This document shows positions 22,461 to 35,400 of a DNA stretch of 64,000 bases, one piece after another. The notes beneath the pieces were generated by a model, which had not been told where the DNA came from, did no database searches, and worked only from the letters and a program-made list of their open reading frames with translations. Position 1 is the stretch's first letter. The number at the start of each line of letters is the position of its first letter. The translations under genes were made by a program, and so were the position numbers. This stretch comes from Agriotes lineatus (taxonomy: Eukaryota > Arthropoda > Insecta > Coleoptera > Elateridae): contig CALNHX010002679.1 in the NCBI GenBank assembly GCA_940337035.1, positions 1 to 64,000 on the forward strand, written 5' to 3'.

Positions 22461-24214
22461 GAGTCAAACTGCCAAAATTAATATATGAAATGAGCCCTGC
22501 AAGCTGCGAGCAGTTTAAGTTTCCGACTGTCTTAAGTAATTTAAATAACTACACGACCATATTTTGCACATGATATAATCCTTGCAGTATTAGGTACTAA
22601 AACTACTATGTAATCTGTACTGAAAGACAATTCGTTCTGATACGTGCCAAAGATGTGTAATAATGTTTTGAGAAGAAGATTTATATTATTCGTTCTAGAA
22701 TACATTGGAACATCCTTGCTTAGTTATTTCATTTGTTCTAAAACGAAAACGTTTTATTGGCACAAATTAGAATAAACTAAGCAACTAAAGTAAACGGCTT
22801 TTTTAGTATTACTTAGAAAACATAGAGCAACTGAACCAAACTGCGAATAATGTATAAAGGAGATCAATATTATTCTTTCAGTTTGTTCGAAAAATTTGTT
22901 GTAGCACAAATTACAACATATTTGTTTAGTTATTTAATTTGTATTAATTCTTTCAATATGAATTAAGTAGTTTGTAATGTGACCTGAAACAAAAATCGTT
23001 CTGATTCGTACCAAAGACACACAATTTGTTGTGTAATGATCGTCAAAGGGTTGCTTCTAAAAAAATTCCTATAGCACAAGTCAGGACATATTTGCTTAGT
23101 TATTCAATTTTATGCTAAAGCGACAACGTTTTATTAGCAGAAATTAGAACAAACTGGATAACCAAAATAGCCGAGTTACTTAGTACTATATAGAGCAACT
23201 GAACCCAACTGCAATTAATGTATCGAGATGATCAATGTTATTCGTTAAGTTTGTTCGAAGAATATTGTTGTAGCACAAATTACATGACTTTGACAGTGAT
23301 ATAACTCCGCCCTCCCTAATCACATTTATTGCCATATCAATTTCAGACAGATCTAGAGCTTTCAGTACGAATTAATTATTTTGTAATTAGCTTACAACAA
23401 AATCGTTCTGATCCGTGTCAAAGACATACAATTTTCTGTGTTATGGCCTTTAAACAGTTGGTTCTGAAAAATACAGTACAAATCAGAACATATTTTCTTA
23501 GTTATTCAATTTTACTTAAAGCCACAACGTTTTATTAGCACAAATTAGAACAAACTGGGCAACCAAAGTAGACGATTGTCTTAGTACTAATTAGAAAACA
23601 TGAGCAACTGAGCCAAACTGCTATTAATACCTAGGAGATCAATATTATTATTTGATTGTTCGAAAGATATTGTTGCAGCACAAATTACAACATATTTGCT
23701 TAGTTAATTAATTGGTTCTAATTTCATTAGCACAAATTACAACAAAAATTGACTTTGTCAGTGATATAACTCTTCCCTGACCAACCACATTAATTACCAT
23801 ATCAATTTCAGACAGATCTAAAACTTCCAATATGAATTAAGTACTTTTTACTGTGAGCTGATTCGAGCCAAAGACACAATTTGTTGTGTAATGATCTTCA
23901 AAGAGTTGGTTCGAAGCAAATCCTTAAAGCACAAATTAGATCAGATTTGCTTAGTTGTTCAATGTGATCTACAGCGACCACGTTTAATTGGCACAAATTC
24001 GAGCAAAGTGGGCAACCCAAGTAGTCGATTTTCTTAGTACTAGGTAGCTATAAACCATCGTGTAACTGCACAAAACTGCTATTCATGGCTCCTAGTGTTG
24101 GTTTGAAAATAAAATGTATTCTGCCTTTGATAGGGACATAACTACTTCCCTTCACCTATTAATTACTATATCAATTTCAGACAGATGTAAAACTTTCAAT
24201 GTACTTGCTATAAG

Positions 24215-24343
24215 TACCGGGTGCCTTAAAAAGAATTACATCTAGCAGGTTTTGAATTTTGTTTGCATGTAAATTTCTATGTTATTGAAATGTTATTGAA
24301 ATTCAAAGCATACTAGATATAATTCTTTTTAAGACATTCTGTA
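24215..24343. mobile_element. Fold-back MITE with TA target duplication, inside array C
   Basis: Left end ccgggtgccttaaaaagaat pairs with right end (reverse complement cagaatgtcttaaaaagaat), continuing through ta-atctag-a for about 33 bp. TA dinucleotides flank the element at 24215-24216 and 24342-24343, as expected for Tc1/mariner-class MITEs. The interior carries a small tandem gttattgaaat. It interrupts a monomer of array C. Confidence 0.85.
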
Positions 24344-25948
24344 TTATATAATGTACACTGAAAGACAATTCGTTCTGATACGTGTCAAAGATGCAGAAAT
24401 TGCTGTGTAATAATGTTACATTATATCTATATTATTCGTTCTAGCACAAATTGGAACATTCTTGCTTAGTTATTTAATTTGTTCTAAAACGAAAACGTTT
24501 TTTAGCACACATTAGAACAAAATGGGCAAATAAACTAGATCATTTTCTTAGTGCTAATTAGAAAACATAAAGCAACTTAGCCAAACTACTATAAATACCT
24601 AGGAGATTAATATTATTCTTTGAGATTGTTCGAAAAATTCTGTTGCAGCACAAATTACAATATATTTCTTTAGCTATTCAATTTGTTCTAATTTTTTGCT
24701 AAAGTGACAACGTCTTATTACCACAAATTACAACAAACGTTCAGTTTGACAAAGATATAACTCCTTCTTCCCCAATCACGTTCATTAGCATATCAATTTC
24801 AGAGAGATTTAAAACTTTCAATATGAATTAAGTATTTTGTAATGTGGGCTGATCTGTGCCAAAGACACAAAATTTGTTGTGTAATGATCTTCAAATAGCT
24901 GGTTCTGCAAAAATCCTTACAACACAAATTAGAATATATTTTCTTAGTGACTCAATTTCATCTAAAGCCACAACGTTTAATTAGCACAAATGAGAACAAA
25001 CTGGCTCACCATAGTAGACGATTTTTTTAATACTAATAGAAAACATAGAGCAGCTGAACCCAACTGCTATTAATATATCAACGAGATCAATATTATTCGT
25101 TGAGTTTGTTAGAAAAATTTGTTGCAGCAAATTACAACATACTGGCTTAGTTATTGAATTTTTTTTAATTTTATGCTGAAGTCAACGTTTTATTAGAAGC
25201 AATATTGACTTTGACAGTGATATAACTCTTTCCTCCCTAATCACATTCCTTAACATATCAATTTCACACAGATCTAAAACTTTCAATATGAATTAAGTAT
25301 TTTGTAATATGGCCTGAAACATAAATTGGTTCTGATTCGTGTCAAAGACACATAATTAGTTGTGTAATAATCTTCAAATAGTTGGTTCTGAAAAAAATCT
25401 TTACAGCATAAATCAGAACATATTTTCTTAGTTCCGTAATTTTATCTAAAGCGACTGCGTTCTATTAGCACAAATGAGTACAAACTGTAAGCAAAGTAGG
25501 CGGTTTTCTTAGTACTAATTAGAAAACGTACAACAACTGTACCAAACTGCTATTAATATATCGAGCAGATCAATATTATTCATCGAGTTTGTTCGAAAAC
25601 TTTTGTTGCAGCACAAATAACAACATATTTGATTAGTTCTTCCATTTGTTCTAATTTTATGCAAAAGTGACAAGTTCTATTAGCACAAATTACAACAAAC
25701 ATTGACTTTGACTGTGATATAACTCCTCCCTCCCCAATCACATTCACCATCATATCAATTTCATACAGATCTAGAACATTCAATATGAATTAAGTATTTC
25801 ATAATGTGGGCTGAAACAAAATTCGTTCTGATTTGTGACAAAAACACACAATTTGTTGTGTGATGATTTTCAAAAAGTTGGTTCTAAAAAAATCCTTACA
25901 GCACAAAGTGGAACATATTTGCTTAGTTATTCAATTTGACCTAAAGCG

Positions 25949-26301
25949 GTCGGGCTCCATTGCTTAGAGGTTAAGCATTTCGACTACTGATCTAAGGGTC
26001 AAGAGTTCGATCCCCGATCCCGGTGAGGTTTTTAAAAAAATTCAAAATGCGGATGAAAACCTCTACAGAAAGTCATCATTCAGAAGTAATGCAAAGCAGT
26101 GGGTCTCATGTTACTACGATGTGTAGCATGTAAAAGATCCCTCGTTAGGGTTGGAACTCCTTAGTCTCGACAAAATTCTAAGTAGGACTAAGGTACCTGG
26201 TATTCTGCATGTCTAGAGCTTGTCCACTGGGTTGGCGAAAAGGGCATATGAAGGCCTACTTGCCTGACATCAGTCTCCCCACAACTGATACTAACTAACT
26301 T
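25949..26301 (+). mobile_element. tRNA-derived SINE, family 4, with perfect 10-bp target duplication
   Basis: The body lies between acctaaagcg at 25939-25948 and 26302-26311, a monomer sequence of array C cut and duplicated by the insertion. The tRNA-like head has an A-box-like ttgcttagagg and a B box gagttcgatcc (26003-26013). The long body ends in a ctaact-type simple tail (gatactaactaactt). It has no coding capacity. The exact duplication shows insertion after the array had formed. Confidence 0.92.
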
Positions 26302-26390
26302 ACCTAAAGCGACAACGTTTAATTAGCACAAATTTTAACAAACTGGGCAATCAAAGTAGCCAATTTTTTTAGTAGTAGGTAGCTATGGCT

Positions 26391-28659
26391 CCTAATGTCT
26401 AAACTTAATCCAGTGTTGTAGCTAGTATTGTACAGTGTGTATGTCTCAAGAAGATTGTATTTGAATTTTTCATAAGAAAAACGAAGTTGAAAGTAGTCAT
26501 TTTACTAACACCAAGAATTATGTTTCCCAACCTCCAAATGATTAGTGATTGATATTCAGCCCAGCCTATATAAAACTATAAAATCTAAAAAACGTTATTT
26601 CGGGTTTAGTGTAGTCGCAACAACCCAACAGAAGTACTAAAAGTTGAAAATTATGGCTCAATAATTTGTATATAAAGCGTTAAAACTACAACATTGATGA
26701 CAATGCAGTATTGGAGACTTAGTATAAGAAGAAAACACGGTCAGTGATACAGCGTTTACCATAGAGCAATGTAACGCAAGGCAGGTAAAAAATAAAATAC
26801 GCAAAAGGACACAGAAAAAAATTCTTTCAAGGCGATGCAATAAAATCAATTTCAAAATGAAACAGAAGTAGCACATTCAACTCTGTTTCAAGTTGTAGAT
26901 ATCATCGATGATAATCATATTGTTTCTGAAAATATCATATAAACATTTTGAAGCAAGCTATGGCTATGGCTGATTTAACTCAGGCAACAGATATTCTGCA
27001 AACAAGATAAAATTACTTTGTGGCGTTTATTTAACCCAATACAACCTACCACTTCAAAAAATGTAAACTGCCTTAAATTTTGTGAACTGCTGACAGTTGG
27101 AGTTTGTAATGATCCTGAGAATATATTTGGAAAAGTAATAGATATCGTCACGTCATCAAGCAACAAAAAATATATTAGCAGCTATATATCGTTGCCAAAA
27201 TGATAGCATCAACATAGTATAAAATGTTTTTTGCTGAAAATTACGTGTAATATCCTAAAAGCAACAGAAGTGACGAAGATGACGAAGATCAGTTATAGTA
27301 TATTCGTTCAGCTTTCCAGAAGCATCTATATGAAATGCAAACGAAGCTGCATCTCACAATATGTAGAATGAAAGTCTTCAGTTATTTTCAAGAAGAAACA
27401 AATCAGTTTTATGATATCTTAGCATTGGAACGTTACACTACAACTGTATCTTCTTCAGTACCATGAGAGTACAAGGTTAAATGCTTACACCTAATGAAAG
27501 TTTAGTCCCTGATGATTCGTTTGGCATTCTTATTAAAACGTATTATAAAATTGAGAGAATAGTAACTTTGATGCCGGACGAAGAAAAGAGGGAGATAAGA
27601 CACAACTGGAAATGAACAAATTTGAAGCACAATCTCAAAACCTGTTTGTAGTGGTGAAGATTATCTTTACTCTACATCAAGTTGATGATAAGTTATTAAG
27701 GAGATACACGAAGAAATCCTTTTTATACTATATTGAGATTGATCTAATGAAGGCACGTTTAGAAAAGAAGAATATTAAAAGTACGTTTGAATGAAGTACT
27801 GAGAGAGTGAGAACGAAAAATTCAATTGCGGAAGCATTTGTTAAGAAATGAAAGAACCAGATAGGGAAGTGCATCATCGCTATTTGGAAGTGTGTGCACT
27901 TGCTTTGTAGTAGTTAATAGCAAATAGGCAATTAACAGTTAAAATTGAAATAAAAAATAAAAATTAATATACGAACAATCCTTCAACAGAAATTAAAGAA
28001 CAGAATAGGATCTGTGCACAGAGTTCTGAAAGCTCTTTTGAATAAAACGGAAGTAAACGAAACCGGTATGCAAAAAGATCTATCTTTCAATATTATTGCA
28101 TGGAGGAGAAATTTAGGCTGCGACGAGAAGAGAAAAGCAACGTCTACAGGCAGAGAAGGCAGAAGAAAGAAGACAGAATAGGTCCGAAACAATAATAGAA
28201 GAACTTATACTGCAATCGATAGAAAAAATACTAAAGAAGTAAATGAACAGTAATGGACAAGCGGGAAAGAGTGTAGAAAGTGCACGTGTGCGGTAAAAGT
28301 AACGTTGGAAAACACAGAAATACCTGGGAATTAAGAGTGCAGGAAAAATATTTAAAAAAGAGAAATAACATGGAAGCAGGCAACAATCATGGCAAAGGAC
28401 AGGAAGTGTTGGATCAGCTTTATCATCAGAGCCATCGCCTATATGAGAAACCAAAGCCGATGTATTTCTACAATAATTTAAAAAATTTTTGAGATAGGTA
28501 TCTTCATCTGTATACAAGCCTCCAAATACTTTGCTTAAAAAATGATCGGTATTTATATCTAGGTATTGTAATTACGTAGTATCTTTATTGGTGTCTAAAT
28601 ATTTACTTTTGACTCTTTCGAGAAAGAACTAATCTCTTTTTCTTTTTCTTCTTAATTTA
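26391..28659. other. Single-copy AT-rich region, possible unrecognised coding debris
   Basis: Short plus-strand frames (27018-27203, 27612-27794, 28280-28492) have a protein-like Lys/Glu-rich composition in 27270-28490, but I recognise no domain. A 134-residue minus frame at 28113-28517 is antisense to purine-rich sequence and probably fortuitous. It may be an old transposon body. Confidence 0.35.
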
Positions 28660-31600
28660 GGTGATGTATTTTTCAATTGCTAGATGCTGAGGTTCAGCTC
28701 TCAAACCACCTCTCTTGTTTCCGGTTTTAGTCATTACTCTTGTTGGGAGCCAATTATTCCATTCTTTAAACATTACCGCTCTAGTATCTTCTTATTGAAC
28801 GCCTCAACATCATTATCATCAGGTTTCAATCCCAAGCATTACAGCCCCTTATAAGGAGAAGGTTTGATTACATTTTTTCCAGGCGCTACATGCTGACATC
28901 CAGCTCTCATGCCACCCTTCTTGTGATTGTAGTTTCTCCGGTTTTAGCCAGTGCCCTTTTTGGGAGTTAATTGTTGCATTTTTTAAACGTTATCGCTCCA
29001 AAATCTTCCTCTTGGACGCCTCAACATCATTATCATAAGGTTTCAGTCCCAAGCATTACAGCCCCTTATAAGGAGATAGTTTAATTATATTTTTCAAGGT
29101 GCCACAATCTGTCATCCAGCTCTCATACCACCCTTCTTGTGATCGTATTTTCTCCGGTTTTAGCTCGTGCCCTGTTTGGGAGTTAATTGTTGCATTCTTT
29201 AAACGATATCGCTCCAAAATCTTCTTCTTGGACGCCTCAACATCATTATCACGAGGTTTCAATCCCAAACATTACAGCCCCTTATAAGGAGGAGGTTTAA
29301 TTATATCTTTCCAGGCGCTACCTGCTGTCATCCAGCTCTCATACCACCCTTCTTGTGATCGTATTTTCTCCGGTTTCAGACAGTGCCCTGTTTGGGAGTT
29401 AATTGTTGCATTCTTTAAACGTTATCGCTCCAAAATCTTTTTCTTGGACGCCTCAACTTCATTATCACGACGTTTCAATCCCAAGCATTACAGCCCCTTA
29501 TAAGGAGAAGGTTTAATTATATTTCTCCAGGCACCACATGCTGTCATCCAGTTCACATACCACCCTTCTTGTGATCGTATTTTCTCCGGTTTTAGCCAGT
29601 GCCCTGTTTGGGAGTTAATTGTTGCATTCTTTAAACGCTATCGCTCCAAAATCTTCTTCTTGGACGCCTCAACATCATTATCACGAGGTTTCAATCCCAA
29701 GCATTACAGCCCCTTATAAGGAGGAGGTTTAATTATATCTTTCCAGGCGCTACCTGCTGTCATCCAGCTCTCATACCACCCTTCTTGTGATCGTATTTTC
29801 TCCGGTTTCAGACAGTGCCCTGTTTGGGAGTTAATTGTTGCATTCTTTAAACGTTATCGCTCCAAAATCTTTTTCTTGGACGCCTCAACTTCATTATCAC
29901 GACGTTTCAATCCCAAGCATTACAGCCCCTTATAAGGAGAAGGTTTAATTATATATCTCCAGGCACCACATGCTGTCATCCAGTTCACATACCACCCTTC
30001 TTGTGATCGTATTTTCTCCGGTTTTAGCCAGTGCCCTGTTTGGGAGTTAATTGTTGCATTCTTTAAACGCTATCGCTCCAAAATCTTCTTCTTGGACGCC
30101 TCAACATCATTATCACGAGGTTTCAATCCCAAGCATTACAGCCCCTTATAAGGAGGAGGTTTAATTATATCTTTCCAGGTGTCACATGCTGTTATCCAGC
30201 TCTCACACCACCCATCTTGTGATCGTATTTTCGCCGCTTTTAGCCCGTGCCCTGTTTGGGAGTTAATTGTTGCATTCTTTAAACGATATCGCTCCAAAAT
30301 CTTCTTCTTGGACGCCTCAACATCATTATCATCAGGTTTCAATCCCAAGCATTACAGCCCCTTATAAGGAGAAGGTTTAATTATATCTTTTTAGGTGCCA
30401 CATGCTGTCATTCAGCTCTCATACCACCCTTTTTGTGATCATATTTTCTCCGGTTTTTGCCAGTGCCCTTTTGGGAGTCAATTGCTGCATTCTTTTGACA
30501 TCATCACGCCAAAATCTTATTCTTGGCTATATCATAATCGTCTTAATAAGAATCCAATCCCAAGGTTTATAGCTCGTAACAGGAGAAGATTTAATCAGTT
30601 TCGATTACTTCTACTTCTTTTTATTTTATAAAATTTTGCTGTTTTTTCTATATTTTGTCCGGTATTAGTTGCCGATGCCTAGCACTTATACCACTCCTCA
30701 TGTGGTCGTTTTATTTCCTGTAGGTATTTGCCAAGTACTCCTTTTGCGAGTTAACTATTGCATTATTTCGACATGATCACGCCAGTATCTTAATCTTATC
30801 CATATCATCATCATCATCATCATCAGGCTCTAATTCCAAGAATGATATCGCCTAATAAAGAGAAGGTTTAATCTACTGCTATTATTCTTGATCATTTTAC
30901 TTTAGGACATTGTTGCATTCTTTCAACGTCATCACGTCAACATCTTCTTCGCTACAACTATCGTCATAATCATGCTTAAATCCGAAGGATTATAGCCCCT
31001 AATAAGGAGGAGGTTCTCTTGTTCTTTTGGTTACTTTAAGACAGTGTCCTTTTTTATATTTTGTCCGGTGTGAGATGCTGATTCCAGCTCCCATGTTACC
31101 TCTTGTGGTAGTTCTGTTCACGATTTCAACATCATTACCTAACATTTTTGTTTTTGGCTATATCATCATTGTCATAATCAGATTCCAGTCCCACGCATTA
31201 TAGCCCCTTAGCAGGACAAGGTTTAATCTTGTTCTTCTTCTCACTTAAGGCTATTGTCCTGCTCTTATATTTTGTCCGGTGCTAGATGTAGATGTTCAGT
31301 TCTCATACCACCTCTCTTGTGGTAGTATTGTTTCCTATTGCAACCATTACCCTTTGTGAGAGTAAATTTTTGCATTTTTTTAAGATCATTAGGTCAAAAT
31401 CTTCTTCTTGGCTGTATCATCATTGTCATAGGCTGCAATCCCAAGAATTATCGCTCTTTAGCAGAACAAGTTTTAATCAATTTATTTTGTTCTTCTTCAT
31501 ACTTTAGGACATTGTCCTGTTTTTTATATTTTATTCGATGCTACTTGCTGATGCCCAACTTTCATATCACCCCGCTTGTGTTCGTTTTTCTGGTTTTAGT

Positions 31601-33000
31601 CATTACTCTTCTTGGGAATAAATTTTTACGTTCTTTTAACGTGATCAAACCAAAATCTTCTTCTTGGACGCACACTCATCATCATCCTCATTATCAGGTT
31701 CCAATTCTAAGTATTATAGCTTCTTGTAAGGATAAAATTTGATTAATTTCTCTTGTTCCCATCGTTTTACTTTAGGACATTTTTCTGTCTTTATATTTTG
31801 TCTGGTGCAGCATGAGGATGTCTTTGTGGTAGTTTTTTTCGATTTCAGCCACTACTCTTTTTGCGAGTTAATTGTTTCCAATCAATATCATCACGCTAAA
31901 ATCTCCAATCACAAGAATTATATTCCCATATAGGGAGAAGGTTTAACTTATATACATATCAATGCCCTGTATTTTATATTTTGTCCGGTGCTAGATGCGA
32001 ATGTTCAGCTCTCATATCAGCCTTCTTGTGGTCGTCTTGTTTTCGGTTTTAGTCATTACACGTTTTGGAAGTTAATCGTTGCATTCGTTCAACATGATCA
32101 CATCAAAAGTGTCTTCTTGTTCATATCATCATCATCTTCAGACGCCAATCCGAGAATTATAGCCACTTATAAGAGAAGGTTGAATATAGTTTCTTGTTCT
32201 TCTTCTTCTTACTTTATTCCATACTACTTTTATACTTTGTCTTGTTTTTGGTTTAGTTGTTGCATTCGTTCAACATTATCACGACAAAATATGTTTTTGA
32301 CGCATCATCATCATCATTAGGCTCCAATTCCAAGGATTATAGTGCCTTACAAAGAGAAGGTTTAATCCATTTTGCTTATTCTTCTTCTTCTTACTTTAGA
32401 ACATTGTCTTGTCTTTTATATTTTGCCCGATGCTAGATGCAGATGTCAAATTCTTATACATACATGATCACGCCAACACTTTCTTCTTGTTCATATCATC
32501 ATCATCTTCAGACGTCAATCATGGGATTATAGCCACTTAGAAGGAGAAGGTTGAATATATTTTCTTGTTTCTCTTCTTCAACTATCGTACTACCTCTCTA
32601 GTGATAGTCTTCTATTCGTTCAACATGACCATGTAAAATTTGTCCTCTTTTTCATATCATCGTCATAATCAGGCTCCAATTCGAAAGATTATAGCCCCTT
32701 ACGGAAAACAGTTTTAACCCATTTTTCTTGATCGTTTTCTTACCTCAGGACACTGTCCTGCTATATGCTAATATCCAGCTTCTTATGGCGGTTCTTTCTT
32801 GGGGTATTAATTGTTGCATTATTTCAACGTAATCTCGACAATGTTTTCTTCTAGTCCATATTGTCATTACCATCAGTTTCCAATTCCAAGAATTGTAGCT
32901 TTTTTCAGAAACTTCTTGTCGCCGTCGTCTTTCTCGTTTTAGTTAGAATTATCTTCCTCTTGTTCGTCATCGCCAGGCTCTAATTCTAAGGATTCGACAA
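28660..33000. repeat. Satellite array D: homogeneous 216-bp core, degenerate ~280-bp flanks
   Basis: The block cccaagcattacagcccctt starts at 28831, 29048, 29264, 29480, 29696, 29912, 30128 and 30344, spacing 216-217 bp. Downstream from about 30560 to 33000 the units lengthen to about 240-290 bp by an extra segment (actttaggacattgtcctg ... atattttgtccggtgctag), diverge, and contain (ATC)n. The core looks like a shortened, amplified derivative of the older unit. On the minus strand each 216-bp unit is a 72-codon frame with one stop; words such as EGWYESW and KKKILER persist, so a coding origin, perhaps a LINE C-terminus as in arrays B and E, is possible but not shown. Confidence 0.9.
29252..30116. 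repeat. 432-bp dimer duplicated almost exactly within array D
   Basis: 29252-29684 and 29684-30116 are each two alternating 216-bp variants (one with ggcgctacctgctg, one with ggcaccacatgctg) repeated in the same order. I see only about two differences between the dimers (aaacatt/aagcatt and atttctcc/atatctcc). This indicates a recent unequal exchange or replication-slippage event, or an assembly duplication. Confidence 0.88.
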
Positions 33001-33440
33001 ATCTCATTTACTCTTTTGTTCTATTTCGCTGTTTCTGCTTCTAATTTTTTCTTGGTTTTTGATTGGCCCTACGATAACCTATACGATCTTTCTTTCAAAC
33101 GGATTTTTCTTTCTCTTTTCTGCTTTTAATTGGTTTGATCTATTGTTGGTTTTTTTGAGTGCATTCTAATCTCTTGACCATTTAATAGAATCTGATAGAA
33201 GTAATAAATATGAACTGATTTTGATATCAAATACAAGCAAATAGAATGGAGTGATGGGACACTCGTCATAGCAATATTCATTTATCTAGAGTGAGATGGT
33301 GTCATTGTGCTCGTCATAGATGTATTACAAACGGTAGTGTAATGGTTACATAGAGATGATCTTGATTTAAATAGATTCAAGACTGCCATTTGTTGTATGT
33401 TTACTAAACTTTTGGAATTCAATTGTTTTTGTTAAATATA
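33001..33440. other. AT-rich interval, nothing recognised
   Basis: Pyrimidine-rich at first, then AT-rich. No repeat or coding signal. Confidence 0.5.
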
Positions 33441-35400
33441 GTCTAGAATATTAATTAAAAACAAATAAATAAAGGCGGAGTGCTCATGTTTCCCCTTCGA
33501 CGTCTCTGCTGCACCGATTTTACGCAATAAAATTGAAAATTTTTGAGCCATTGTTGCATTTTTGCTCACATTGTTGGCCCCGCCTTCTGTTTGAGACGGG
33601 TTCGACCATAAACTAATCCGGTGTGATGGCAAGCGAAGTACGCAAAAGTCATCCGCGATAAATAAATTATAACTTCCTATTAATCCCGAGCTGCATCCAA
33701 CGCGGAACAAAATAAAATAAAGTGCATTAAGAGGCTCAACATACGGTATTTGAACCCAAGACCTTTAACTTCGGAGTCAAACTGCTTCTACCGGAATGGC
33801 AGGCAGGTAACTGCTCGGAATAAAAACAATAACAACATAAATTATTCAAAACTGCACTTTTACAAATTATTGGAGTCCCGGTCGCCGCAGCCAGAACAAG
33901 TTGGCCATGCATGCTGGGAATAAATGAATTATTATGAATATCATAACTTTGGGCCGACTAACTGCACCGTATAAGAGGAATTTTAATCATTTCCTAATCA
34001 TAGATGCGTTTGTGCAAGTCCAAAAGCTACTTGTCGGTCTTGAAAATAAAATTTTAAAGCATTTTTAATTTTTAATAATATATTTAATTAATGAAAACGT
34101 GTTATGCTAATTGTTTCCAGCATCCCAAATTTAGCTCCAGCGAAATTCCGGCAAAAAAGAAGCGGAAATCCTGAAAAATACAAAATTTTACCAACCATAA
34201 CCTATCCTAAGCTGAGTTATTTCTGTTATAAGTAGGCTGTAAAAGAACGCAATAAGAGAGAAAAAAACACATGCAAATAAAGTACTGTAGAAAGAAACGG
34301 TGGGTCAACGAACTAAGATGTTCGTCTGTCTCTCTCCCACACACTAGGCCCCTTCTCGGACCACCAGTGGCGTATCTTGAAGGTTTGTCGACTTTTATGC
34401 ACTCGATTGTTTTGCCTACTTAGCTACTCGTCACAATTATCAGTTGGCGCCACGATTTGTACCGAAACAAAAGCGAACAAGTGACAGTTATCGATGCATT
34501 TGTTTCCGTATGAAATTAGAGCTTTCGACAAAATCAAAAATTTTGTTTTTAAGCTGTAATCGGCTCTCCCCAGCGCATTATCAAATTATTTTTCATCTGA
34601 GCCGCAGCGGATCCATAAATCAACAGTGCGGGTTGAAAGCGCTTGCATTTGTTCCGCGCGCGCTCCGGCACTAGACGGCGCCACTGGCGTGTATGTATAC
34701 ATGCACAGCCTCCTATGCTTAACAGAATCTGTGTAGGGTAGGTCAATGCATTTTATACTTGTTTTATTTTCTAGCTGGAACACTCTTTCGTTTCTTTTGT
34801 ACACTTTTTAGTTTAGTTTACACTGCAAAATATACATGATCTATCTTTATATCCCTTATTTATTTTCGCTCGCTCGCATAAATTCTGTTCGGGAGGACGT
34901 GGCGAGCGCGTTTTGTTATTTGGGCGCGTTTTGGGCGCGTTGCACAATTGCATTATTTGGCTTCGGCCGATTTTTCCCAACTGCAGACCAAAAAATAGGT
35001 TAAGCTGCTAAAAATACCGATGCAAATGCAGGTCCGTCTGCCGCGTCTCCGCAGACGGGAAATTTGTATCATAATGGCTAAGTGTGGCAAAATTACAATT
35101 CGGCTATTTGGTTTTTGCGACAGGAAAGCGCAGCAAACGTTTTAATATTTATTTATGCAGTTCGGCGTAGGCTGGACAACAATGACAAACTGTCAAAGCC
35201 AACTTGTCGCCGAAATTAATTGCGGAACGCTGCGACCGCCATTAAGACTGGTTGTGAGTATGGTTTTATTTTTACATCAATCAGTTCTACTTATGGCAAT
35301 AATTCCTAGAAAAAGCCGTTGAAAGTTGTATTGCCTGTCAGCATGCTAATGCAGCGCTAGTTTGTAGAAAATTGAAATTAATAATGAAACGATCCGCGAC
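33441..35400. promoter_or_regulatory. Single-copy island 4 (candidate regulatory element)
   Basis: Unique sequence with GC-rich segments (gccccgccttctgtttgaga, gtcccggtcgccgcagcc, gggaggacgtggcgagcgcg) among homeodomain-type AT cores (ttattatgaat, tttaattaatga). A gagag/ctctc pair lies near 34255 and 34330. A tRNA-like fragment (tatttgaacccaaga, about 33749) is too weak to call. Frames up to 92 codons overlap on both strands and resemble no family. Function is inferred only. Confidence 0.33.

Larger units (their letters stand above)
22600..26390. repeat. Satellite array C, ~475-bp dimeric monomer, eight units
   Basis: The marker ttctgat-cgt-ccaaaga recurs near 22635, 22999, 23406, 23866, 24373, 24847, 25330 and 25826, giving spacings of 364-507 bp; the 507 includes a 129-bp MITE. 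Each monomer holds two diverged copies of a half-unit: gcacaaattagaacatat, ttgcttagttattcaattt, then cgacaacgttttattagc. It also has a unique block, cagtgatataactcctcc ... catatcaatttcagacaga. Units are substantially diverged, so the array is old. No coding frame is conserved. Confidence 0.88.

Noticed and set aside
28113..28517. 134-codon minus-strand open frame
   Set aside because: Antisense to purine-rich sequence; rich in Phe/Leu/Ser/Cys as expected by chance; no domain.
28831..30559. Regular repeats considered as a CRISPR array
   Set aside because: 216-bp units are contiguous with no unique spacers, in a eukaryotic setting; this is a satellite.
31338..31742. 134-codon plus-strand open frame
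   Set aside because: Lies within degenerate array D; the sequence is explained by the tandem repeat.
33741..33805. tRNA-like fragment in island 4
   Set aside because: Only a weak B-box-like tatttgaaccc; no A box, no second copy.
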